DNA from: an uncultured beta proteobacterium
GTDB lineage: Bacteria; Pseudomonadota; Gammaproteobacteria; Burkholderiales; Burkholderiaceae_E
DNA length: 64,000 bases
NCBI GenBank assembly: GCA_903934295.1
Contig: CAIZNI010000013.1
Span: 102,888 to 166,887, forward strand
Direction: 5' to 3'
Below are positions 1-8,570 of the stretch, in pieces (position 1 is the stretch's first letter; each line of letters begins with the position of its first letter). The position numbers and the translations under genes were made by a program. The notes beneath the pieces are model-generated. The model was given only the letters and a program-made list of their open reading frames with translations, did not search any database and was not told where the DNA came from.

Positions 1-1
1 G

Positions 2-769
2 CTGTTTCCGTTTTACTGGATGACCATCACCGCGTTCAAGCCGAACAGCGAGCTGCTGTCGCGAGACGGCAATCCTTTCTGGGTGGTCGAGCCGACGCTG
101 GCGCACTTCAAGAAGCTGCTGTTCGACACCGCCTATCCCGAGTGGCTGTTCAACACCCTGCTGGTGGCGTTCATCTCCACCTTCCTGTCGCTGGTGGCGG
201 CGGTGCTGGCGGCCTATGCCATCGAGCGGCTGCGCTTCAAGGGGGCGCGTCAGGCGGGTCTGGCGATCTTCATGGCCTACCTGATCCCGCCCTCGATCCT
301 GTTCATCCCGCTGGCGGTGGTGCTGCAGAGCTTCGGTCTTTTCAACACACGCTGGGCGCTGGTCTTCACCTACCCGACCTTCCTGATCCCGTTCTGCACC
401 TGGCTGCTGATGGGGTATTTCCGCTCGATTCCCTATGAGCTGGAAGAGTGCGCGCTGATCGACGGAGCGACCCGCTGGGAGATCCTGATCAAGATCATCC
501 TGCCGCTGGCGGTGCCGGGACTGATCTCGGCGGGCATCTTCGCGTTCACGCTGTCCTGGAACGAGTTCATCTATGCGCTCACCTTCGTGTCCGACTCCGA
601 GATCAAGACGGTGCCGGTGGCGGTGGTGACCGAACTGGTCGAAGGCGACGTGTACCACTGGGGTCCGCTGATGGCCGGCGCGCTGCTCGGATCGCTGCCG
701 GTCGCGGTGTTCTATTCCTTTTTCGTCGAGTACTACGTCTCGGGCATGACCGGCGCCGTCAAGGAATGA
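2..769 (+). CDS. Carbohydrate ABC transporter permease, MalG family (5' end outside window)
   Basis: Inner-membrane permease subunit of a binding-protein-dependent sugar importer. The reading frame is open to the left edge (it reads LFPFYW before the first ATG at 20), and these residues match the end of the first transmembrane helix of MalG/UgpE-like permeases, so the true start lies upstream. About five hydrophobic segments follow, and the ATPase-contact EAA loop is clear (EECALIDGATRWEILIKIIL). The end VSGMTGAVKE is typical of the family. The substrate cannot be told without the upstream genes. The following gene starts 66 bp later and is functionally unrelated. Confidence 0.9.
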   Translation: MFPFYWMTITAFKPNSELLSRDGNPFWVVEPTLAHFKKLLFDTAYPEWLFNTLLVAFISTFLSLVAAVLAAYAIERLRFKGARQAGLAIFMAYLIPPSILFIPLAVVLQSFGLFNTRWALVFTYPTFLIPFCTWLLMGYFRSIPYELEECALIDGATRWEILIKIILPLAVPGLISAGIFAFTLSWNEFIYALTFVSDSEIKTVPVAVVTELVEGDVYHWGPLMAGALLGSLPVAVFYSFFVEYYVSGMTGAVKE

Positions 770-835
770 GCGTGCCGCGATGCCGCGCCCGGCCCCCTTC
801 GGGCCGGTGCCTTCCCCTTTCCTTCCTTTGCCTCC

Positions 836-1918
836 ATGACTGACGACCCCATCCTGTTCGAAGAGCTCGCCGCGGCGGGCGGCCGCCGTGTCGGCGTGAT
901 CACCCTGAATCGCCCGCGTCAGCTGAACGCGATCAACCTCGAGATCTGCGAGCGCATGCTCTCGATGCTGCGCACCTGGGCGTCGGACACCGGCATCGCG
1001 ATGGTGATGCTGCAGGGCGCCGGTGATAAGGGCTTTTCCGCGGGCGGCGACGTGGCCGAGGTCATCCGGCAGGTGCGCGCCGGCGGCGATCGCCGCTACG
1101 TGTACGGCGATGCCTTCTTCGAGATCGAATACCAGCTCGACCTCCTGATCCACACCTATCGCAAGCCGATCCTGTCCTGGTCGCACGGCGTGTGCATGGG
1201 CGGGGGCGTCGGTCTGGTGGCGGGCGCCAGCCACCGGGTGGTCGCCGATGCGTCGCGAATTGCCATGCCCGAGATCCACATCGGCCTGTTCCCCGATGTC
1301 GGCGGCGGCTTCTTCCTGAACCGCGTGCCGGGCGGCATCGGACGCGTGATGGCGCTGACCGGACTGACCATCAACGAGGCCGACGCGATCTTCGCCGGTC
1401 TGGCCGATTTCTTCGTGCCCAACGAGGAAAAAGCCGGGGTCATCGACGAGGTCCTGGCGCACCACTGGGTCGAGGACGCGGGGGCCAACCACCGCGCGCT
1501 CTCGCACCTGCTGATGGCACGTCATCGCCGCTACCGGGCGGGCCTGCCGCTCAATCACCTGCTCCAGTATTTCGATGCGCTGCGATTCATCGCGATGCAG
1601 CCCGAACTCGTCGGCGTGCGCGACGCGCTGCTGGCGGCGGCTGCCGACGATCCCTGGTTCGCCGCGCCGGCGCGCAGCCTGGCCGATGGCAGTCCGACCG
1701 CGGCCTGGGTGACCGATGCCTATCTTCGCCGCTCGCGTCACCTCTCGCTGGCGCAGGTGCTCGACCTCGACCTGGTGCTGGCCCGTCAGTTCCAGCGCCA
1801 TGCCGACTTCCCCGAAGGCGTGCGCGCCTTGCTGATCGACAAGGACCGCAAGCCGCAATGGGCCGCCGGCAGCCTGGCGTCGGTCAGCCAGTCGGAAATC
1901 GACTCGCACTTCGTCTGA
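836..1918 (+). CDS. Enoyl-CoA hydratase/isomerase family, 3-hydroxyisobutyryl-CoA hydrolase type
   Basis: A 360-residue crotonase-fold protein. The oxyanion-hole regions are visible as GFSAGGD (about residues 64-70) and HGVCMGGGVGL, followed by MPEIHIGLFPDVGGGFFLNR. The ECH_2 subgroup, including 3-hydroxyisobutyryl-CoA hydrolase of valine catabolism, has this PE-IGxFPDVGG block, this length (crotonases are usually about 260 residues) and a conserved C-terminal half with an RALLIDKDRKPQW segment. The expected reaction is thioester hydrolysis of 3-hydroxyisobutyryl-CoA in the cytoplasm. No other valine-degradation genes are adjacent, so a divergent hydratase role remains possible. Confidence 0.85.
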   Translation: MTDDPILFEELAAAGGRRVGVITLNRPRQLNAINLEICERMLSMLRTWASDTGIAMVMLQGAGDKGFSAGGDVAEVIRQVRAGGDRRYVYGDAFFEIEYQLDLLIHTYRKPILSWSHGVCMGGGVGLVAGASHRVVADASRIAMPEIHIGLFPDVGGGFFLNRVPGGIGRVMALTGLTINEADAIFAGLADFFVPNEEKAGVIDEVLAHHWVEDAGANHRALSHLLMARHRRYRAGLPLNHLLQYFDALRFIAMQPELVGVRDALLAAAADDPWFAAPARSLADGSPTAAWVTDAYLRRSRHLSLAQVLDLDLVLARQFQRHADFPEGVRALLIDKDRKPQWAAGSLASVSQSEIDSHFV

Positions 1919-1949
1919 TCCGGCTGCGCCGGCACGCGGCGCGAACGGG

Positions 1950-1977
1950 TTGAAAAGCGCGCGCATCGGCCCCACCT
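1950..1977 (+). promoter_or_regulatory. Candidate sigma32 (RpoH) promoter of htpG
   Basis: GTTGAAA (TTGAAA at 1950-1955), a 14-bp spacer, then CCCCACCT (1970-1977). This resembles the RpoH consensus CTTGAAA-N13-15-CCCCATNT and lies 35 bp before the htpG ATG, a classic heat-shock gene. No sigma70-like -10 is seen in this gap. Confidence 0.6.
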
Positions 1978-2012
1978 GCGCGCCTGCCCCTATTTTTTGA
2001 CTGATCCACACC

Positions 2013-3941
2013 ATGTCCGACCTGAAAGAAACCCTGGGTTTTCAGACCGAGGTTCGTCAGCTGCTGCAGCTGATGATCCATTCGCTCTACAGCCACCGCG
2101 AAATCTTTCTGCGCGAGCTGATCTCCAACGCGTCCGACGCCTGCGACAAGCTGCGCTTCGAGGCGATCGACGCGCCGGCCCTGCTGGCCGATGACCCGGA
2201 GCTCGCGATCCGCATCGAGTTCGATCGCACGGCGCGCACCATCACCATCGCCGACAACGGCATCGGCATGTCGCGCCAGGAAGCGATCGATCACCTGGGC
2301 ACCATTGCGCGTTCGGGAACCCGCGAGTTCTTCGGCAAGCTGTCCGGCGATCAGTCGCGCGATGCCCAGCTGATCGGTCAGTTCGGCGTCGGCTTCTATT
2401 CCTCGTTCATCGTGGCCGATCGGGTGACGGTGCTGACCCGGCGCGCCGGTGCGCCGGTGGCCGAGGGGGTCCGCTGGGAGTCGGAGGGCAGCGGCGATTT
2501 CACCGTCGAGCCGGTCGAGCGTGCAGCCCGCGGCACCGAGGTGATCCTGCATTTGCGCCCGGATGCCGACAGCGGCGATGCCCAGGCGCAGTTCTCGGCG
2601 CTGCTGTCGTCCTGGGAGCTGCGCAGCACCGTGCGCAAGTATTCCGACCACGTCTCCCTGCCGATCCGCATGCGCCAGGAGGAGTGGGACAAGGAGGCGT
2701 CCGAGTACCGCACGCTCGATGCGTGGGAAACGGTCAACCAGGCCAGCGCGCTGTGGACGCGGCCCAAGTCCGAGATCGACGACGAGCAGTACAAGGCCTT
2801 CTATCAGCACGTCTCGCACGACAGCGCCGAGCCGCTGGCTTGGACCCACAACCGGGTCGAAGGCCGCAGCGAGTACACGCAGCTGCTCTACATCCCCTCG
2901 AAGGCGCCGTTCGACATCTGGGACCGCCAGCAGCGCCGCGGGGTCAAGCTCTATGTGCGCCGCGTGTTCATCATGGACGACGCCGGTGAACTGCTGCCGA
3001 CCTACCTGCGCTTCGTGCAGGGCGTGGTCGACTCCAGCGATCTGCCGCTGAATGTGTCGCGCGAAATCCTCCAGGAAAGCCGCGACGTCAAGGCGATCCG
3101 CGAGGGCTGCGCGCGGCGCGTGCTGGCGATGCTCGAAGACCTGGCCGAGAACCAGCAGGACAAGTACGCGCTGTTCTGGAAGGAGTTCGGGCAGGTGCTC
3201 AAGGAGGGGCTGGGCGAGGACACCGCCCAGCAGGAAAAGCTGGCGCGACTGCTGCGCTTTGCCTCCACCGCCAGCGAGAGCAATGAGCAGACCGTTTCGC
3301 TCGACGAGTATGTGGCCCGCATGAAGGAGGGTCAGGAGCACCTCTACTACGTCACCGGCGACACGCCGGCGTCGGCCCGCAACAGTCCGCATCTCGAGGT
3401 CTTCCGCAAGAAGGGCATCGAGGTCCTGCTGCTCACCGATCGGGTCGACGAGTGGATGCTGTCCTTCCTGTCCAGTCATCAGGACCAGGCGCTGATGTCG
3501 GTGGCGCGTGGCGGCCTGGATCTGGGCTCGCTCGCCGATGAGGAAGAAAAGAAGCAGGCCGAGCAGGTGGCCGGCGAGTTCAAGCCGCTGGCCGACCGGA
3601 TTCGCGAGAGCCTGGGCGATCGGGTCAAGGATGTCCGAGTGACCTCCCGGCTGACCGATTCGCCCTGCTGCCTGGTGTCCGACGAAGGCGAGATCAGCGG
3701 TCACCTGGAGCGCCTGCTCAAGCAGGCCGGCCAGCAGGCGCCCGATCGCAAGCCGATTCTCGAGATCAACCCCGAGCACGCGCTGCTGCGGCACCTGAAA
3801 CCGGACGATCCGGCGCTCGACGACTGGTCGGCCCTGCTGTTCGACCAGGCGATCCTGGCCGAAGGCGGGCAACTGGCCGATCCGGCGGCCTTCGTGCGGC
3901 GACTCAATTCGATGCTGCTGGCATCCCCCCGGGCTGACTGA
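2013..3941 (+). CDS. htpG: Molecular chaperone HtpG (bacterial Hsp90)
   Basis: Cytosolic ATP-dependent Hsp90 chaperone of 642 residues, close to the usual 620-640. The N-terminal GHKL ATPase motifs are complete: [15 protein letters not shown] (ATP/Mg-binding Asn), [23 protein letters not shown] (lid) and [11 protein letters not shown]. The middle domain carries the family motif [12 protein letters not shown] and the catalytic Arg region. The C-terminal dimerisation domain ends without the eukaryotic MEEVD, as expected. The ATG at 2013 gives the standard [14 protein letters not shown] start. A sigma32-like promoter lies just upstream. The next gene begins 4 bp after its stop, so co-transcription is likely. 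Confidence 0.98.
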   Translation: MSDLKETLGFQTEVRQLLQLMIHSLYSHREIFLRELISNASDACDKLRFEAIDAPALLADDPELAIRIEFDRTARTITIADNGIGMSRQEAIDHLGTIARSGTREFFGKLSGDQSRDAQLIGQFGVGFYSSFIVADRVTVLTRRAGAPVAEGVRWESEGSGDFTVEPVERAARGTEVILHLRPDADSGDAQAQFSALLSSWELRSTVRKYSDHVSLPIRMRQEEWDKEASEYRTLDAWETVNQASALWTRPKSEIDDEQYKAFYQHVSHDSAEPLAWTHNRVEGRSEYTQLLYIPSKAPFDIWDRQQRRGVKLYVRRVFIMDDAGELLPTYLRFVQGVVDSSDLPLNVSREILQESRDVKAIREGCARRVLAMLEDLAENQQDKYALFWKEFGQVLKEGLGEDTAQQEKLARLLRFASTASESNEQTVSLDEYVARMKEGQEHLYYVTGDTPASARNSPHLEVFRKKGIEVLLLTDRVDEWMLSFLSSHQDQALMSVARGGLDLGSLADEEEKKQAEQVAGEFKPLADRIRESLGDRVKDVRVTSRLTDSPCCLVSDEGEISGHLERLLKQAGQQAPDRKPILEINPEHALLRHLKPDDPALDDWSALLFDQAILAEGGQLADPAAFVRRLNSMLLASPRAD

Positions 3942-3944
3942 GCG

Positions 3945-5273
3945 GTGAGCGGCAAGCCGGGCAGGGGCGCGCAGGCCGCGCGGCTGCGCGGATTCGAACC
4001 GGTCGCCGATGTCCGGGCGCGGGTGCTGGTGCTGGGCAGCTTCCCCAGCGAGGCTTCCCTGGCGGCGGGTCATTACTATGCCCACCCGCGCAACCAGTTC
4101 TGGCGGCTGATGTCGTCGGTGCTGGGCCAGGACCTGCTGCAGGCCGACTGGCCCACGCGCTATGCGGCGCTGCGCGACAACCGCATCGCCCTCTGGGATT
4201 CGGTCGACGCCTGCGAGCGGGCGGGCAGTCTCGATGCCGACATTCGTCAGCCCGAGGCGAATGATCTGGGCACGCTGGTCGCCCGGCTGCCCGAGCTTCG
4301 CCGGATCGTGTTCAATGGCGCGACCGCCGCCCGCCAGGCGCGGCGTCTGGCCGAGTCGGGCTTCGAGATCCGGGTGCTGCCCTCGAGCAGCCCGGCCCAT
4401 GCGGCGATGCCGTTCGAGGCCAAGTGCGAGCGCTGGCAGGAGGCCCTGTCGGAACGTTTTCCCGCGGATGAGCGCGAGCCCGCCCCGGACAACCCGCGAC
4501 CGGCGACGCGGGGGCGCCATCGCTCGGTGGCGGTGCCGATCAACCTGTCGGAGTTCGCCGGTGTCCGATACCTGCATTTCGGTACCCCCTGGGTCCAGGG
4601 TGCGATGCTGACGGCGCATCCGAACCTGCTGGTGCTCGACTACATCCAGCGCATGATGGCCTGGCTGCTCTTCCTGTCGCCGCCCGCCGAGATCCTGCAA
4701 CTCGGGCTGGGCGCGGGATCGCTCACCCGCTTCGTGCATGCGCGCCTTGCGCCCAGCCGGATCACCGTGGTCGAGTACAGCCGCGATGTCATCGAGGTGA
4801 CCCGATCGTTCTTTGCGCTGCCGCCGGATGACGCGCGGCTGCAGGTGCAGTGCGACGAGGCCGAGCGTTTCGTCGCCCGGCCTGCGCTGGCCGGCCGCTT
4901 CGGCGTGATCCAGGTCGACCTCTATGACGAAGAGGCGCGCGGACCCGCGGTCGATTCGGAATCGTTCTATCGTGACTGCCGGCGCGTGCTGGCCGAGCCC
5001 GGCATCTGCGCGGTCAATCTGTTCGGCAGCCACCGGTCGTTCGCCCCGAATCGGGCACGCCTGTCGGCGGCTTTCGACGGCCGCTTGCTCGAATTGCCGC
5101 CCAATCGCGAGGGCAACCGGATCGTGCTGGCCTTTGCCGGCCCGCCCCTGCGCATCGAGTGGTCAGCGCTCGAGCAGCGGGCCCGCTGGCTGGAGCAACG
5201 CTTCGGCTGGCCCGCGACCGCCTGGTGCCGCCTGCTCAAAGCCCGTCGCCGGCGCGCCGTCTGCGAGGTTTGA
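3945..5273 (+). CDS. Fusion: DNA-deoxyinosine (hypoxanthine) glycosylase-like domain + spermidine-synthase-like domain
   Basis: A single 442-codon frame from GTG 3945, three bases after htpG. Residues about 25-170 resemble family-6 uracil/hypoxanthine-DNA glycosylases: LGSFPSEASL, then HYYAHPRNQFWRLM (about 43-56), and the late SSSPAHA motif (about 147-153). A charged, Pro/Arg-rich linker (about 172-195) leads into a spermidine-synthase-like Rossmann domain: NLSEFAGVRYLHFGTPWVQGAM, the SAM/aminopropyl-donor loop LQLGLGAGSLTRF (about 251-263), and VVEYSRDVIEV. In many bacteria these are separate proteins. The N-terminal part would excise deaminated bases. The C-terminal part may be a polyamine synthase or only a fold relative. 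Function of the fusion is inferred. Confidence 0.75.
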   Translation: MSGKPGRGAQAARLRGFEPVADVRARVLVLGSFPSEASLAAGHYYAHPRNQFWRLMSSVLGQDLLQADWPTRYAALRDNRIALWDSVDACERAGSLDADIRQPEANDLGTLVARLPELRRIVFNGATAARQARRLAESGFEIRVLPSSSPAHAAMPFEAKCERWQEALSERFPADEREPAPDNPRPATRGRHRSVAVPINLSEFAGVRYLHFGTPWVQGAMLTAHPNLLVLDYIQRMMAWLLFLSPPAEILQLGLGAGSLTRFVHARLAPSRITVVEYSRDVIEVTRSFFALPPDDARLQVQCDEAERFVARPALAGRFGVIQVDLYDEEARGPAVDSESFYRDCRRVLAEPGICAVNLFGSHRSFAPNRARLSAAFDGRLLELPPNREGNRIVLAFAGPPLRIEWSALEQRARWLEQRFGWPATAWCRLLKARRRRAVCEV

Positions 5274-5282
5274 GTCACCGCC

Positions 5283-5309
5283 CATCCGGGCGCTTCCGGC
5301 ACCCGGATG
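5283..5309 (+). terminator. Hairpin after the glycosylase-fusion gene (possible terminator)
   Basis: Perfect 8-bp stem CATCCGGG (5283-5290) / CCCGGATG (5302-5309) around an 11-nt loop, starting 10 bp after the stop codon. No T-run follows, so it may protect the 3' end rather than be a classical intrinsic terminator. Confidence 0.35.
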
Positions 5310-5367
5310 CGGGGCTGTTATCGTGGGTCATCGCGGCAACCGGCCAGCCGGCTTTCGGGAATGATCC

Positions 5368-7215
5368 ATGGCCCATGACACCTCCCTCGACCTTTCGCCG
5401 CTGACCGACGCGCACGACGATCCATCGACCCGGGTAGCCGCGCCGCGCGCGCTGGGCAAACCCGGTCAGCGGGTCCAGGTCGGCGAGCTCATCGATGCGC
5501 TGGTCGAGGATGGCCTGCTCGAGGACGACCAGGGTGCCAAGCTGGCGCTCTACTCGAAGCTGTCGACCTCCGAGCAGCACGCGCTGGTGTCGCTGGCGCA
5601 GCGCCAGCTGCGCAGCGCCCGTCCACCTCACCGAACCCTCGACCTCGAAACGCTCACCGAGTGGTTCGCCGCCCGCGTCGGGCTCGCCTATGTGCACATC
5701 GATCCGCTTCGGGTGAACCTGTCCAAGGTGGCCGAGGTGATGTCGAGCCAGTACGCCACCCGCTTTCGCATCCTGCCCATCGAGGTGCGACCCGGCGAGG
5801 TGGTGATCGCCACCGCAGAACCCTTTCTGACCGACTGGATCCCGGAGCTCACGCACCTGCTGCGCACCGAGATCCGGCGGGTGGTCGCCAACCCGCAGGA
5901 CATCACCCGCTACATCGCCGAGTTCTTCTCGCTGGCCAAGTCGGTGCGCAACGCGCAGAAGAACGGCGCGACCAACAACCAGAACAACTTCGAGCAGCTG
6001 GTCGAACTCGGGCGCAGCGGCAAGAACGTCGACGCCAACGATCAGCACGTCGTCACCATCGTCGACTGGCTGATGCAATACGCGTTCGAGCAGCGTGCCA
6101 GCGACATCCACCTGGAGCCGCGGCGCGATCTGGGCGTGGTGCGCTTTCGCATCGACGGTGTGCTGCACAACGTTTACCAGGTGCCGGTGGCGGTGCTGTC
6201 GGCGATGACCAGCCGGATCAAGCTGCTGGGCCGCATGGATGTGGTCGAGAAACGCCGTCCGCAGGACGGTCGCATCAAGACACGCGGGCAGACCGGCCGC
6301 GAGGTCGAACTGCGCCTGTCGACGCTGCCCACCGCTTTTGGTGAGAAGCTGGTGATGCGGATCTTCGACCCCGATGTGCTGGTCCGCGATTTCACCGAGC
6401 TCGGCTTCAACGACGAGGACCGCAGCCTGTGGAACGCGATGGTCTCGCGCCCCAACGGCATTGTGCTGGTGACCGGCCCGACCGGCTCGGGCAAGACGAC
6501 GACGCTCTACACCACCCTCAAGCAGCTCGCCACCGAGGAGGTCAACGTGTGCACGGTCGAGGACCCGATCGAGATGGTCGAGCCCTCGTTCAACCAGATG
6601 CAGGTGGTCCACGGCATCGACCTGTCCTTCGCCGATGGCATCCGGGCGCTGATGCGCCAGGATCCCGACATCATCATGGTGGGCGAGATCCGCGACCTCG
6701 AGACAGCCGAAATGGCGGTGCAGGCCGCGCTCACCGGCCACCTGGTGCTGTCGACCCTGCACACCAACGACGCGCCTTCGGCGATCACCCGGCTGCTTGA
6801 TCTGGGGGTGCCGTCGTACCTGATCAGTTCGACGCTGGTGGGCGTGATGGCCCAGCGTCTGGTGCGCACCCTCTGCCCGAACTGCAAGGAGGAGGGGGCC
6901 GAGATCGACGAGGCGCAGTGGAAATCGCTGATCTCGCCGTTCCGGGCGCGCAAGCCCGATCGCGTCTGGCGGGCGGTCGGATGCCTCGATTGCCGGATGA
7001 CCGGCTACAAGGGCCGCAGCGGCATCTATGAGCTGCTGCTGCTCACCGATGAGCTGAAGGCCCTGATCGACGCGCAGCCCGATCCCCGCAAGCTGCGCTC
7101 CAGTGCGATCCGCAGCGGGCTGCGACCGCTGCGTCTGTCGGGCGCGCAGAAGATCGCGCAGGGGGTGACCACCTTCGAGGAGGTCATCCGGAACGCGCCG
7201 CCGATCGAGCACTGA
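5368..7215 (+). CDS. GspE/PulE/PilB family secretion or pilus assembly ATPase
   Basis: Cytoplasmic hexameric motor ATPase of 615 residues. An N-terminal MshEN-like region (about 35-200) precedes the ATPase core. Walker A is GPTGSGKTTTLY (about 370-381), the Asp box is seen around CTVEDPIE, Walker B around MVGEIRDLETAE, and a His box as LSTLHTNDAPSA. A zinc-binding tetracysteine occurs near the end (CPNC ... CLDC), a mark of GspE/PilB rather than the retraction ATPase PilT. No GspF, GspG, pilin or secretin gene is next to it, so the machine it drives is unknown. It stands alone between unrelated genes. Confidence 0.9.
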   Translation: MAHDTSLDLSPLTDAHDDPSTRVAAPRALGKPGQRVQVGELIDALVEDGLLEDDQGAKLALYSKLSTSEQHALVSLAQRQLRSARPPHRTLDLETLTEWFAARVGLAYVHIDPLRVNLSKVAEVMSSQYATRFRILPIEVRPGEVVIATAEPFLTDWIPELTHLLRTEIRRVVANPQDITRYIAEFFSLAKSVRNAQKNGATNNQNNFEQLVELGRSGKNVDANDQHVVTIVDWLMQYAFEQRASDIHLEPRRDLGVVRFRIDGVLHNVYQVPVAVLSAMTSRIKLLGRMDVVEKRRPQDGRIKTRGQTGREVELRLSTLPTAFGEKLVMRIFDPDVLVRDFTELGFNDEDRSLWNAMVSRPNGIVLVTGPTGSGKTTTLYTTLKQLATEEVNVCTVEDPIEMVEPSFNQMQVVHGIDLSFADGIRALMRQDPDIIMVGEIRDLETAEMAVQAALTGHLVLSTLHTNDAPSAITRLLDLGVPSYLISSTLVGVMAQRLVRTLCPNCKEEGAEIDEAQWKSLISPFRARKPDRVWRAVGCLDCRMTGYKGRSGIYELLLLTDELKALIDAQPDPRKLRSSAIRSGLRPLRLSGAQKIAQGVTTFEEVIRNAPPIEH

Positions 7216-7375
7216 GCGGTCGGCGACACCGCGGCGAGATGCGCCCCCGTGCGCGGGCCCCGCCTCGGGAGGGTGATTCCGTTCCCCAATGAGCGAGCGC
7301 ACGGCGGGTCGCCCCGGCTCTGACAGAATCAATCGCGTCGCGGTGAGCGGCACCTCCGGGGCCCTTCTGCATCCC

Positions 7376-8548
7376 ATGTTGTCCGAGTTTCATATCCCCA
7401 CGGCGTTCCTGATCGGCGGTCTGAGCAGTGCGCTGGCGGGCGCGATTCTGCTCGGTTCGACGCGGGAGGGCGAGCGGTCGCGCCTGGCGGTCCGCCTGAT
7501 GGCCGGTGCCGGACTGTTGTTCAGCCTGGCCCTGTTTGCGCTGGCCGCCGCCGCATCGAGCTCGGCGCAATGGTTCCAGCCGATGGGCGCCGCGGCAGCG
7601 GTGGGCGCCCTGCTGCTGGCTGGCGAGGGTTCGCGTGCCCTGATTCATCGGCCGCCAAGGCTGAAACGGGTGCTGGCAGTGCTGCTGATTCTGGCCGTCC
7701 TGCTCTGGAGCCTGCGGGGGTCCGCTCGAATCCTGTCGGTGGCGCAGTTGCTGGTGGCGGTGATCGCCGGCGAGTTCGCGGTCACGCTCTGGCGTGGCCG
7801 TAGACTGCTGGGTCGCGGTGTCGGCATTCTCCTGCCGGCGCTGCTCGGCGGGGTGGCGGTTGCCGCCGGTGCGCGGGCAGCCAGCCTTTTCTCGTTTCCA
7901 GTCCCCGACGATTCTGCGCTGTCTTTCAGCCTGGGCAGCGGCGGGGCGATTGCCGCGGTGCTCTATGTGCTGACGCCGCTGGTGCTGGTCTTCACCACCA
8001 CGTTGGTCCTGCATCGGCGCAGCCAGGCGGCGCTGGAAGCGCTGGCCAACAACGATTCCCTGACCGGCCTGGCGAACCGTCGGGTGCTGCTGGAGCGGGG
8101 CAGCCTGCTCAACCAGCGGCGACGCGACGATCCGCCGCGCGTGGCGGTGCTGATGATCGACATCGATCATTTCAAACGGGTCAATGACAGCTTCGGCCAC
8201 CGGGCCGGCGACTCGATCCTGCAGCAGGTCGCCCAAACAATGACGATGTCGCTGCGCGCCAGCGCCTTGCTGGCCCGCTATGGGGGAGAGGAGTTCGGCG
8301 CGCTGGTGCCGGTCGCCGATGAAGACGAGGCGCGGGCGGTGGCCGAGCGGCTTCGCGCGGCGGTGGCGAGAGAGACCTATCTGGCCGAAGGCCATCCGGT
8401 CAGCATCACGGTGAGCGTGGGGATGACGGTGACCGATCTGTCCGGGGAGCGCTTCGACGATCTGCTGCGGATCGCCGACCAGCGGGTCTATCGGGCCAAA
8501 TCGAACGGGCGCAATCAGGTCGTCGATTCGGAGAGCCTGCCGACCTGA
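7376..8548 (+). CDS. Membrane-bound diguanylate cyclase (GGDEF domain)
   Basis: About seven hydrophobic helices occupy the first roughly 220 residues and form a membrane sensor of unknown ligand. A GGDEF domain follows (NDSLTGLANRRVL, then the active-site variant RYGGEEFGALV), expected to make cyclic-di-GMP from two GTP. GGEEF is an active variant. The inhibitory I-site RxxD, normally five residues before GGEEF, reads RASA, so product inhibition is probably lost. I chose ATG 7376 (MLSEFHIPTAFLIGGL) because it puts the start directly before the first helix. ATG 7289 would add 29 hydrophilic residues and lacks a well-placed ribosome site. It converges with the next gene. Confidence 0.88.
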   Translation: MLSEFHIPTAFLIGGLSSALAGAILLGSTREGERSRLAVRLMAGAGLLFSLALFALAAAASSSAQWFQPMGAAAAVGALLLAGEGSRALIHRPPRLKRVLAVLLILAVLLWSLRGSARILSVAQLLVAVIAGEFAVTLWRGRRLLGRGVGILLPALLGGVAVAAGARAASLFSFPVPDDSALSFSLGSGGAIAAVLYVLTPLVLVFTTTLVLHRRSQAALEALANNDSLTGLANRRVLLERGSLLNQRRRDDPPRVAVLMIDIDHFKRVNDSFGHRAGDSILQQVAQTMTMSLRASALLARYGGEEFGALVPVADEDEARAVAERLRAAVARETYLAEGHPVSITVSVGMTVTDLSGERFDDLLRIADQRVYRAKSNGRNQVVDSESLPT

Positions 8549-8570
8549 AGCGGCCCGGCAGGCGGGTCCT

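Noticed and set aside
1884-5033. A 1049-codon open frame on the minus strand opposite htpG and the fusion gene
   Set aside because: It is the antisense shadow of two clearly coding plus-strand genes in GC-rich DNA; its protein is Arg/Gln/His/Asp-rich with no recognisable domain.
5275-7377. A 700-codon minus-strand frame opposite the GspE gene
   Set aside because: Shadow of a gene with complete ATPase motifs; same composition bias as other antisense frames.
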